Shown: in pieces, positions 53,213 to 60,800 of the stretch
How the letters are laid out: each line of letters opens with the position of its first letter
Numbering within the stretch: position 1 is the first letter of the stretch
Origin: Azospirillum sp.
Lineage (GTDB): Bacteria > Pseudomonadota > Alphaproteobacteria > Azospirillales > Azospirillaceae
Assembly (NCBI GenBank): GCA_027486405.1
Contig: JAIXPD010000095.1
Coordinates: 62,001 to 126,000, forward strand
Reading direction: 5' to 3'
DNA length: 64,000 nt
Made by a program: the position numbers and the translations under genes
Notes under the pieces: model-generated
Database searches by the model: none
The model's input: the letters and a program-made list of their open reading frames with translations, nothing else
Told to the model about the DNA's origin: nothing

Positions 53213-53252
53213 TCGGCGCGGCGTTTCAACCGCCCGCCCAAAAGTCCGCCCA

Positions 53253-53296
53253 AAACGAAACCGCCGCCGGGAGCGCTCCCGGCGGCGGTTTCGTTT
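53253..53296. terminator. bidirectional terminator, perfect 44-bp palindrome
   Basis: AAACGAAACCGCCGCCGGGA followed by GC and its exact mirror image forms a gap-free 22-bp stem between dps (+) and trxB (-). A- and T-rich ends on both sides suit termination in either direction. Confidence 0.85.
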
Positions 53297-53321
53297 GGCG
53301 TCGTGATGTGGCGCGTCGCGT

Positions 53322-54281
53322 TTATTCGTGGTGGGCGAGCCAGCGTTCGGCTTCCAGCGCGGCCATGCAGCCCATGCCCGCCGCCGTCACCGCCTGGCGA
53401 TAGACCTTGTCCTTGACGTCGCCCGCCGCGAAGACGCCGGGGATGTCGGTCGCCGTCGAATCGGGGGCGGTCAGGATGTAGCCCGATTCGTCCATCGCCA
53501 CCTTGCCCTTGAACACCGAGGTCGCCGGTTCATGGCCGATGGCGACGAAGACACCGGCCACCGGGATCACGCGGCTGTCGCCGGTCTTCACGTTCGTCAC
53601 GCGCACGCCGGTCACGCCGCGCGGGTTGCCCAGGCTGCCGTCGCCCTCGCCGACGATCTCCTCCACCGCGCTGTCCCACACCACCTCAATCTTCGGGTGG
53701 CGGAACAGGCGGTCCTGCATGATCCGCTCGGCCCGGAAGCTGTCGCGGCGGTGGATGATCGTCACCTTGGTGGCGTGGTTGGTCAGATACAGCGCCTCTT
53801 CCACCGCCGAATTGCCGCCGCCGATGACCGCGACCTCCTTGCCCCGGAAGAAGAAACCATCGCAGGTGGCGCAGGCCGACACGCCGAAGCCGCGATAGAT
53901 CTCCTCGCTGGAAATCCCGAGCCAGCGGGCTTGCGCGCCGGTGGCGATGATGACGCTGTCGGCGGTGTAGGTGTCGCCGCTGTCGCCCTTGCAGACGAAG
54001 GGGCGCTGGGTGAAATCGACGTGGGTGATCAGGTCGAACACCATCTTGGTGCCGACATGCTCGGCCTGCTTCTGCATCTGCTCCATCAGCCACGGCCCTT
54101 GGATCGGGTCGGCGAAGCCGGGGAAGTTTTCCACGTCGGTGGTGATCATCAACTGGCCGCCCGGCTGCATGCCCTGGACCATGAGCGGCTCCAGATTGGC
54201 GCGCGCGGCGTAGATCGCCGCCGTGTAGCCCGCCGGACCGGCGCCGATGATGAGAACCTTGCTGTGATGGGTGCTGGGCAT
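53322..54281 (-). CDS. trxB: thioredoxin-disulfide reductase
   Basis: TrxB passes electrons from NADPH to thioredoxin. The 319-residue flavoprotein starts MPSTHHSKVLIIGAGPAGYT with the FAD-binding GxGxxG loop (about 12-17). It has the redox-active dithiol ACATCDG (C-A-T-C), the NADPH-binding GGGNSAVEEALYL segment and the C-terminal FAVGDV-type FAAGDVKDKVYRQA. An ATG 29 codons upstream is open but does not match the family. It is convergent with dps and lies downstream of the unknown 636-residue gene on the same strand. Confidence 0.96.
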   Translation of the reverse strand: MPSTHHSKVLIIGAGPAGYTAAIYAARANLEPLMVQGMQPGGQLMITTDVENFPGFADPIQGPWLMEQMQKQAEHVGTKMVFDLITHVDFTQRPFVCKGDSGDTYTADSVIIATGAQARWLGISSEEIYRGFGVSACATCDGFFFRGKEVAVIGGGNSAVEEALYLTNHATKVTIIHRRDSFRAERIMQDRLFRHPKIEVVWDSAVEEIVGEGDGSLGNPRGVTGVRVTNVKTGDSRVIPVAGVFVAIGHEPATSVFKGKVAMDESGYILTAPDSTATDIPGVFAAGDVKDKVYRQAVTAAGMGCMAALEAERWLAHHE

Positions 54282-54312
54282 GGGAACCGTCTCGAAAAAC
54301 TGGGGGATGGCG

Positions 54313-56223
54313 TCAGAAACCAAACATATGGTCGAGGCTGAAGGCGCTGTCACCGGCAAGGCAGCCATGATAGCCGAACAGGCGGCAGGTGGTGTCGCGG
54401 ATCAGCACATAGGCGTGCTCGCCCGCCGCCAATCGTTCCGCCTCCGTAAACATCTCGTGATAGCGCCAATAGAGCGAGCCGCCGCAGGGGATCGCCACCT
54501 TTTTGCGCGCCACCTCATGCCCATCCCGCCGGGTCAGGACCAGGCTGGTGTCGGATTGGGCGTGCCAGGGGGTGGAGGCCGGGTAGACCAGATGACAGAG
54601 CGTGTCCCACGGCGTGGTCCCAAGGCGCAGGAACAGCCGGGTCGACAGGCCGGGTGGGCGGCCATGGTAGCTTTGCGGCTCGTCGCGGTAGACCATCGCC
54701 ATGTTGAACAGGTGGCTGCCGAAGCTGGTTTCCGCCACATGGCCGGTCTTTGCGTCTTCGTAACGGAACAGCGCGTGCAGCCAGCCATCGGCCACCGTTC
54801 CGGCTTCGAAATCATAGACCAATTCCACATGGCCCCAGCCGCCGGGCAGGGCGTGGCCGCCCAGCAGCGCCGTCACGTCCAACGCCACGCTGTCCGACCG
54901 CTTCAGATTGCCGAAGGCGTGCCGGGCCAGTTCGCGCCCGTCGCGGTCGTACAGCACCGCCTTGACCGGCAGCTCCGTTTGCGCCGTGCTCATCGGGGTG
55001 GGCAGCAGGATGGTGCGCCAGCGGTCCGTCGGCAGGATGGGGGCGGGCAGGATGTGGCCCTTGCCGATGGCGTTGCCGGTCAGCGCGGCCAGCGTGGGAT
55101 CGGGCTTCAGGTCGGTGCGTTCGACGTTGGCGTGGGCGATGCGGCGGCGGCCATTGGTCGATACGACTTCGTAACGAGGCCGGACGAAATGCTTGCCCGC
55201 CTGGATCTCGAACTGCTGCGGCCAACGCGCGTCGGGGAACAGGTCGCGGCTGTCCAGCGCCAGCGTGGCGAAGGGCGCGATCTCCCGCGCGATCGTCCGC
55301 ACGTCGTCCTGTCCCATCAGGTTCAGGCCGACGGCCCCGGCCGGGATCGGCGTCGGGTGGCTGTTCTGGATCCACAGGACGACGCGTTCATCCTCGCGCG
55401 GGGCGGGCAGACCGGCGTAGCGTTCGGCGGGCCAGGCGTTGGCGTCGTGGGTGCAGGACAGCACGCTGTCGTCGTCGCCGTAGGTGTCCAGCGCGTATTT
55501 CACCACATCGTGCCCGGCGGCTCCGATGACGTGCAGGAACAGCGTGCCGCAGAAATCACCCAGACCCAGCTTGGCGCGGACCTGCTGGCTGTCGATCACC
55601 ACCGTGCCGTCGGACGGCGGCATCGGCTCCGTCCAATCGGCGATGGGGCGGCCCTCGCCGTCGAACAGGCAGGCCCACAGCCGGGTCCCCTTGGCCCCGT
55701 AGCGCGGCCAGTAGTTGGACGAGACGATGCGGGTGTGGTGGCCCGCCTCGTCGCGGAACCAGGCGAAGTTGGTCGCCCAGTTGAATTTGGACAGGTAATG
55801 GCCGGGGTCGTTCAGCATGTCTTCCGGCACGCGCATGGCGTCCAGCGAGACGACGCCGACGTCCTTCGGAATCAGATGGGCGATGTGCCCCTCGCAGCGC
55901 TGCGAATCGAAGGCGACGACGAAGACCGTGCGCGCGCCGCTGGTCGGCAGATCCGTGACCGCTTGCGCGCGGTGGCCGAACACCTCGGTTCCCACCAACT
56001 CCACATTCTGGACATAGACCCCGGCCACCGGGATCGCCGACAGGTCGTAAAACTCGGCCAGACCGGAGAGCAGCCCCAGCGGGTCGTAAAAGGCGACCGG
56101 ACCGAAGGACGCCAGCCGCGCCATCAGGATGGCGGCCTTGGGCGCGGCCAGCGGGTGGCCCACCGCTTTGAAAAAGCTGGAGCCGCCGGTCACGTTGGAA
56201 AAAGTTTCGATCCGAAGGGGCAT
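54313..56223 (-). CDS. large conserved-looking protein of unknown function
   Basis: A 636-residue soluble protein starting MPLRIETFSNVTGGSSFFKA. It has no signal peptide and no membrane segment. The first half is mixed alpha/beta (FDSQRCEGHIAHLIPKDVG, a WATNFAWFRDEAGHHTRIVS segment rich in aromatics). The second half has immunoglobulin-like strand patterns (VVLWIQNSHPTPIPAGAVGL, VKAVLYDRDGRELARHAF, HVELVYDFEAG). I do not recognise a family with confidence. The gene lies 31 bases upstream of trxB on the same strand and close to two oxygenase genes and an ELM1-like gene, which might hint at surface glycan or envelope work, but that is speculation. Confidence 0.7.
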   Translation of the reverse strand: MPLRIETFSNVTGGSSFFKAVGHPLAAPKAAILMARLASFGPVAFYDPLGLLSGLAEFYDLSAIPVAGVYVQNVELVGTEVFGHRAQAVTDLPTSGARTVFVVAFDSQRCEGHIAHLIPKDVGVVSLDAMRVPEDMLNDPGHYLSKFNWATNFAWFRDEAGHHTRIVSSNYWPRYGAKGTRLWACLFDGEGRPIADWTEPMPPSDGTVVIDSQQVRAKLGLGDFCGTLFLHVIGAAGHDVVKYALDTYGDDDSVLSCTHDANAWPAERYAGLPAPREDERVVLWIQNSHPTPIPAGAVGLNLMGQDDVRTIAREIAPFATLALDSRDLFPDARWPQQFEIQAGKHFVRPRYEVVSTNGRRRIAHANVERTDLKPDPTLAALTGNAIGKGHILPAPILPTDRWRTILLPTPMSTAQTELPVKAVLYDRDGRELARHAFGNLKRSDSVALDVTALLGGHALPGGWGHVELVYDFEAGTVADGWLHALFRYEDAKTGHVAETSFGSHLFNMAMVYRDEPQSYHGRPPGLSTRLFLRLGTTPWDTLCHLVYPASTPWHAQSDTSLVLTRRDGHEVARKKVAIPCGGSLYWRYHEMFTEAERLAAGEHAYVLIRDTTCRLFGYHGCLAGDSAFSLDHMFGF

Positions 56224-56366
56224 TGCGACACACGCGAAGGGAACAAACCGGGGCGCAGTTATAGCCCGTCACCGAAAGGGGCAACAGCGATTTGTCCCGG
56301 CCCGCGAAACCGGTGGCGTGCGGCATTTTCTGAGAATCGCTCGCACCACTCTTGAAACCGACTGGG

Positions 56367-56399
56367 TTTCGATATATCTAAGTTTTCGTTATATCGAAA
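56367..56399. promoter_or_regulatory. inverted-repeat operator before the PadR gene
   Basis: TTTCGATATA (56367-56376) and TATATCGAAA (56390-56399) are perfect 10-bp inverted arms 13 bases apart, 20 bases before the PadR start. AT-rich symmetrical sites with ATAT cores are typical PadR-family operators, so autoregulation is likely. Confidence 0.72.
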
Positions 56400-56419
56400 C
56401 TGCATCGAAAGAGGGTTCC

Positions 56420-57088
56420 ATGCTTCGGCACATGTTCCGCGCCTGCGGGCGTCGCTTCTCCCGCCCCGAATCGGAGGATGATGAGGGGGGGCATGGTCAT
56501 CACGGTTTTGGCCGGGGGCGTCACGGCCATCGCGGCGGGCGCGGTGGTTTTGGTGGTCCTGGTGGCGGGCCGGGCGGCGGCCCCGGCGGTTGGGGGCCGG
56601 ACGGCTTCGGCGGCCCCGAACGCGGCGAGCGGCGGGTGTTCGGCCAAGGCGACCTGCGTCTGGTCCTGCTGTGGCTGATCGAGGAAAAGCCGCGCTCCGG
56701 CTACGACCTCATCAAATCCATCGAGGAGATGGTCAACGGGGCCTACAGCCCCAGCCCCGGCGTGATCTATCCCACCCTGACCCTGTTGGAGGAGCAGGGG
56801 CACATCCGCGTCGCGTCCACCGAAGGCAACAAGAAGCTCTATGAACTGACCCCGGAGGGCGGCGACGCGCTGAAGGCCAGCACCACGGCGGTGGCGGCGA
56901 TCCGCGAGCGCATCGACCACGCCCGCGCCCGCCATCGCGGCGAACGCGCCCCGCAGATCGTCCGCGCCGTGCAGAATTTCAAATTGGCGCTCAGCCTGCG
57001 CCTGTCGCGCGGCGATCTGACGCCCGAACAGACGGACGCCATCGCCGCCGCCATCGACGCCGCCGCGCTGGCGGTGGAACGGTCCTGA
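56420..57088 (+). CDS. PadR-family transcriptional regulator with His/Gly-rich N-terminus
   Basis: A 222-residue regulator. Residues about 23-70 are extremely rich in glycine and histidine (HGHHGFGRGRHGHRGGRGG then GGPGGGPGGGPGG), forming a flexible and possibly metal-binding segment. The PadR winged helix follows (about 75-145, GDLRLVLLWLIEEKPRSGYD, PSPGVIYPTLTLLEEQGHI and YELTPEGGDAL). The C-terminal helix (about 150-222) should dimerise. The operator just upstream suggests autoregulation, and the following DUF2218 gene may be a target. PadR proteins with such N-termini are often linked to iron or other metals, an inference here. Confidence 0.88.
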   Translation: MLRHMFRACGRRFSRPESEDDEGGHGHHGFGRGRHGHRGGRGGFGGPGGGPGGGPGGWGPDGFGGPERGERRVFGQGDLRLVLLWLIEEKPRSGYDLIKSIEEMVNGAYSPSPGVIYPTLTLLEEQGHIRVASTEGNKKLYELTPEGGDALKASTTAVAAIRERIDHARARHRGERAPQIVRAVQNFKLALSLRLSRGDLTPEQTDAIAAAIDAAALAVERS

Positions 57089-57142
57089 CCCGGCCCGTCA
57101 CCGCGCCAACATCACATCATGTCAAACAGGAAGGACGCCATC

Positions 57143-57433
57143 ATGGCCCAATCGACCACCCGCGTGGCCACCGCCCACGGCCAACGCTATCTGACGCAAC
57201 TGTGCAAGCATTGGGGCCACAAATTCGCCGTGACCCACGGCGATGGCCGGGGTGAAATCCCCTTCGGCGAGGACCGCTTTTGCCGTCTGTCCGCCGACGC
57301 CGACGGTCTGGACATCACGGTGGAGGCCCCGGCCGACACGCTGCTCCGTTTGCAGGACGTGGTTTTCGACCATCTGAAGCGCTTCGCCTTCCGCGAGGAG
57401 CTGGGCGAACCGGTGTGGACCGTGTCGGCGTGA
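57143..57433 (+). CDS. DUF2218 family protein
   Basis: A 96-residue protein with the DUF2218 pattern: an N-terminal TAHGQRYLTQLCKHWGHKF helix, a strand GRGEIPFGEDRFCRLSADAD and a C-terminal helix RLQDVVFDHLKRFAFREEL ending W-T. The family is small, often found near iron-related or PadR-type regulators, and lacks a defined function; His and Cys residues in QLCKHWGHK could bind a metal. The start is ATG 57143 with AGGAAGGACG before it; an ATG at 57119 is also in frame. It probably belongs to the PadR operon. Confidence 0.85.
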   Translation: MAQSTTRVATAHGQRYLTQLCKHWGHKFAVTHGDGRGEIPFGEDRFCRLSADADGLDITVEAPADTLLRLQDVVFDHLKRFAFREELGEPVWTVSA

Positions 57434-57499
57434 CACGGAAAACGGCCCGGCCCGCCCCACCCGCGTCCCGTAGGGGGAGGCGGGTGGGGCGGGTCCGGC

Positions 57500-58132
57500 T
57501 CAATAGCCCTTTTGCTCGGCCCCGAACATCTTCTTGGCCCAGACGCCCACGCGGTGCCGCCACTGTTCGTGCCAGATGTAGACGCTGCCCTTGACCCAGT
57601 TCATTTGGATGGCGCGGCGTTGGCCCTCGAACGGGTAATGGCCGTGCCAGGACGTGTCGCTGCGGCGGAAGCACATCAGCGTGCCTTCCTCCGGCGGCAC
57701 TTCAGCGGCGTAATCCTCCAGATCCTGCGAGCGCAGGATGCGCAGGCGTCCGCCGGTCGCCTCCCACGGCGGGTTCATGTAGATCAGCACGGTGATGATC
57801 TTGCTGGCCGAATCCGGGTGGATCTTGCCATCGGTCGGGCGGCACATGCCGCGCGCGGTGAACATGGTCGGGTAGCCCGACAGGTCGATGTCGAACTTGT
57901 CGGAAAAGGCCTTGCACACCGCCGGCCCCTTCAATTCCTCGATCAGCGCGTCGAAGGCCGACCCCTGCGGGAAGACGCCCAGCGGCACGGAGCCGGGCTT
58001 GTCCACCTTGGGGTAATCCCGGTGCAGCGCTTCCAGATGCTCTTTCTTGACGAAACCCGGAACGCACAGGAAATCATACGGGTCGCGTTGCAGGGGGGTG
58101 GCGCGGAATTTGTCCAGATCAAGCATGGACAT
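57500..58132 (-). CDS. 2-oxoglutarate/Fe(II)-dependent oxygenase-like protein (first of two)
   Basis: A 210-residue protein resembling the 2OG-Fe(II) oxygenase fold. The iron ligands are visible as H-x-D in KIHPDSASK and a distal H in TSWHGHYPFEGQRRAIQMNW, with R in GQRRAIQ as the likely 2OG anchor. A strand-rich core (ITVLIYMNPPW, GRLRILRSQDL, GTLMCFRR) lies between. The substrate is unknown; similar proteins act on proteins, sugars or small molecules. A second oxygenase of related design lies 72 bases upstream on the same strand, so the pair may be one operon with the ELM1-like gene. Confidence 0.85.
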   Translation of the reverse strand: MSMLDLDKFRATPLQRDPYDFLCVPGFVKKEHLEALHRDYPKVDKPGSVPLGVFPQGSAFDALIEELKGPAVCKAFSDKFDIDLSGYPTMFTARGMCRPTDGKIHPDSASKIITVLIYMNPPWEATGGRLRILRSQDLEDYAAEVPPEEGTLMCFRRSDTSWHGHYPFEGQRRAIQMNWVKGSVYIWHEQWRHRVGVWAKKMFGAEQKGY

Positions 58133-58203
58133 CGACGGTGTCTCCAGGCGGGGCGCGGCGGGTGCGCCGTTGGTCAACGGCGCTCATCCCGCCACGGGTT
58201 AAA

Positions 58204-58863
58204 TCACGCAATGGGGTGGTCGGGGAAGCACAGCTCGTGGCGCGCCCGCCATTCCGACGACACATAGTTCACGATGATCGATTTGCGAACGCCGTTGATC
58301 GGCCGTTTGGCAAAGCCGTGCCAGGTGTTGGAACCGGGGATGAAGATCAGCCCCTCGTTGAAGGCGTAGGGCGCGCGGGCGACGATGGTCTTGCTGTCGT
58401 CCAGCACGTCGGTTCCCCAATCCTCGCAGCCCGGCCCCTTCGACAGATAAATCAGCATGGTGAATTTCTTCACGCCGATGTCGGTGTGCGGCTCCAGCCA
58501 AAAGCCATCGGTGTCCTGGCAATATTCGATGCGCAGGTTGGTGCCGGACAGATCGACGTCGCAGGTCTTTTGAATGGCGTCGGTCACGGCCGTGTTCTGG
58601 AAGGCCTGGGCGACCTCCTCGCACACCGGGTGCTGCGCCCGGTTTTCCACGCCGAAATAGGTGCGCGACGCGTTGTTCGTCTCGCGCTTGCCGTAGGTGT
58701 CGGACACCGGCGGCGGTCCCCAGGGCAGGGCGGCGATGGCGTCGGCGCTGTCGTCGGGCAGGGCGTCGGACAACAGCCAGTGCCGGTAGGGCTGCGCGGC
58801 GGCCCGGCTGCGGTCCAGGCAGCGCAGGAAGCTCTGGGAAACGGCGGCGGCGGGCGAGGTCAT
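58204..58863 (-). CDS. 2-oxoglutarate/Fe(II)-dependent oxygenase-like protein (second of two)
   Basis: A 219-residue protein with 2OG-Fe(II) oxygenase motifs: H-x-D in LEPHTDIGVKKFTMLIYLSK, a distal H in SNTWHGFAKRPINGVRKS, and R in VRKSIIVNY as probable 2OG contact. It is clearly related in design to the neighbour at 57500, although sequence identity is low, so they are likely diverged paralogues or act on different positions of one substrate. It begins after a gap of about 150 bases from the ELM1-like gene upstream. The substrate is unknown. Confidence 0.87.
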   Translation of the reverse strand: MTSPAAAVSQSFLRCLDRSRAAAQPYRHWLLSDALPDDSADAIAALPWGPPPVSDTYGKRETNNASRTYFGVENRAQHPVCEEVAQAFQNTAVTDAIQKTCDVDLSGTNLRIEYCQDTDGFWLEPHTDIGVKKFTMLIYLSKGPGCEDWGTDVLDDSKTIVARAPYAFNEGLIFIPGSNTWHGFAKRPINGVRKSIIVNYVSSEWRARHELCFPDHPIA

Positions 58864-59013
58864 CGGTCGGTCATCCGGGGTGGAATGGAAAAACGGGGTG
58901 TTCCGCCGCGTTTATGGCACGCGCGCGGCGGCAGAAAAGGGGAAAACTGGTCATACCAGGGGATGCGCCGATTGGTCGCGCCCACCCCGTCCTTCCCCCC
59001 GCCATCCGCCCCG

Positions 59014-59994
59014 TCACCCGTGATGGTGGCGCGCCCGGTGGGCGGCCAGCCGGTGGCGCAGATCCTCGGCCACCCGCTGGGTGTCGTCGAGCAGCGGGTG
59101 ATCCCAGCGGTCCAGCGCGCCGTCGAACCGGCGGGTGATGCCGTCCTGATACAGCCCGTCGTGGAAGGCGCGGAATTTCGGCGAGCCGCCATCCAGTTCG
59201 ATGACGTAGGTCGGCTTGCCGGTGGAGCAGGCCTCCGACGTCATCGACACGCTGTCGCAGGTCACGACCACGGCGTCGGCCAACCCGAGATAGCCGAAAT
59301 AGGGATTCTCGCCGCTGCCGTCCCACACCTCCGCCGCCAAACCGGACAGGCGTTCGCGCAGGATCGCTTCGTTCGCCGCCCCGGTGCGGCGCGACGGCGT
59401 GACCATCAGCCCGGCCCCGTGGCTGCGGGCCAGCGCGGCCAACTGGTCGGCCACCCGCGCGGTGATCTCCGGTGTCAGCCGGTAGACGCCGTTGTCGCCG
59501 CCGATCAGCACGGCGATTCGCGGGCTGGGCAGATGGGCCAGACGCGGGGCGAATCGCGCCGCCGCATCGGCCAGGATGGCGGGCGTCACCCGGTGCAGCG
59601 CGCCGCGCGTCACCAGCACGTTGTCGCCGCGCAGCTTGTCGTGGCGGGGCACGACGACCAGATCGAAATGGCGTGGCGCGATCTGCGGATCCTGGATCTG
59701 CACGGTGAAGGTCCTGCCGCGCGATTGCTCCCGCACCGCCAGCGAGGCGGCGATGCTCTGCCGCCCGGTGCCGATCAGCAGGTCGGGCCAGGGCGCGCGG
59801 ATCGGGTCGCCCTTGGGACCGGCGGCGAAGCGGTTGCCGACGCGCAGATAGGGGCTGAGCTGCCGCCAGGGGCTGCGCAGGGCCACGCGCTTGACGACCG
59901 GGGTCAGGCCCAGGGCCTCGGCCAGGCCGATGCACTGGTTTTCCATGCCGGGCTTGCCATCGGAAACCACCCAGCAGGTGAGGTGTTGCATCAT
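59014..59994 (-). CDS. ELM1/GtrOC1-like protein (DUF1022)
   Basis: A 326-residue protein of the 'mitochondrial fission ELM1' family, whose bacterial members look like glycosyltransferase-type folds. Recognisable segments are CWVVSDGKPGMENQCIGLAE at the start, LLIGTGRQSIAAS, IQIQDP-type VQIQDPQIAPRHFDLVVVPRHD, AVLIGGDNG, and CDSVSMTSEACSTGKPTYV, a nucleotide-sugar-binding-like C-terminal motif. Function in bacteria is not settled, but an envelope-glycan role is suspected. It is divergent from the Lrp gene and upstream of two oxygenases on the same strand. Confidence 0.87.
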   Translation of the reverse strand: MMQHLTCWVVSDGKPGMENQCIGLAEALGLTPVVKRVALRSPWRQLSPYLRVGNRFAAGPKGDPIRAPWPDLLIGTGRQSIAASLAVREQSRGRTFTVQIQDPQIAPRHFDLVVVPRHDKLRGDNVLVTRGALHRVTPAILADAAARFAPRLAHLPSPRIAVLIGGDNGVYRLTPEITARVADQLAALARSHGAGLMVTPSRRTGAANEAILRERLSGLAAEVWDGSGENPYFGYLGLADAVVVTCDSVSMTSEACSTGKPTYVIELDGGSPKFRAFHDGLYQDGITRRFDGALDRWDHPLLDDTQRVAEDLRHRLAAHRARHHHG

Positions 59995-60142
59995 GTCTCG
60001 GGCTGTCGAAGGGGAGGGGCGGAGGGCGATTGCGACGGGGTTGGGGTGGGTTAGGCTCTTGTCAGGGTTTGGGTCTTGGCGTAGACACGATCACTGTGTA
60101 ATATCCTTTCTCCAAATCACCCCTGGAGCGACCGACTCAACC

Positions 60143-60673
60143 ATGCGGCGGGTTAAACTCGACCGAATTGACCGGCGGATTCTGCGCGATTTGCAGAACG
60201 ACGGTCGGATGACCAACGTGGAGCTTGCCCGGCGTGCCGGCATCTCCGCGCCTCCCTGCCTGCGTCGCGTTCGCGCGTTGGAAGAGGCTGGATTCATCCG
60301 TGGCTATCACGCCGACGTCAACCCCGACGCGCTCGGGTTTGGCGTCACCGTGTTCGCCCAGGTGGGCTTGAGCAGTCAGGCCGAAGCCGACCTAAAGAAG
60401 TTTGAGGATCTCGTCAACAGCTGGCCGCTGGTGCGTGAATGCAACATGCTGGCGGGCGAGTATGACTTCGTCCTGAAGATCGTGGCGGAGGACTGGGACG
60501 ATTACCAGCGCTTCCTGACCACGAAGCTGACGGCGGCCCCGAACGTGGCCCATGTGAAATCGGCGCTGTCGATTCGCACGTCCAAGCACACGCCCGGCGT
60601 GCCGATCGACGTCGATTCGCCCGACATCCCCGATGGGACCGAGGACGATGAGGACGAGTACGCCGACGAGTGA
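60143..60673 (+). CDS. Lrp/AsnC-family transcriptional regulator
   Basis: A 176-residue regulator with an N-terminal helix-turn-helix (about 5-60: LDRIDRRILRDLQNDGRMTN, VELARRAGISAPPCLRRVRA, LEEAGFIRGY) and a C-terminal RAM (ligand-binding, oligomer) domain (about 70-150). A highly acidic tail (DGTEDDEDEYADE) extends it beyond the usual 150-160 residues. The effector is probably an amino acid, as in the family. It is divergent from the ELM1-like gene and followed by a large nested hairpin before the convergent chrA gene. Confidence 0.93.
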   Translation: MRRVKLDRIDRRILRDLQNDGRMTNVELARRAGISAPPCLRRVRALEEAGFIRGYHADVNPDALGFGVTVFAQVGLSSQAEADLKKFEDLVNSWPLVRECNMLAGEYDFVLKIVAEDWDDYQRFLTTKLTAAPNVAHVKSALSIRTSKHTPGVPIDVDSPDIPDGTEDDEDEYADE

Positions 60674-60674
60674 T

Positions 60675-60771
60675 CCCTCGTTTGCGTGACCCGGTTCCAA
60701 ACGCCCGCGCCCGCCTTGACTTGCTCAGGGCGGGCGCGGGCGTTTCGTTGTCGGGGCCACGCAAACGAGGG
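60675..60771. terminator. nested double hairpin between lrp and chrA
   Basis: The inner arms AAACGCCCGCGCCCGCC (60699-60715) and GGCGGGCGCGGGCGTTT (60729-60745) are perfectly complementary over 17 bp with a 13-base loop. Outer arms CCCTCGTTTGCGTG (60675-60688) and CACGCAAACGAGGG (60758-60771) are also perfectly complementary (14 bp). The inner hairpin is a likely bidirectional terminator; the outer one is unusual and may be part of a larger structured element. Confidence 0.75.
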
Positions 60772-60800
60772 GGCACGGCGTCGGTGTCAGGCCGTCGGGG

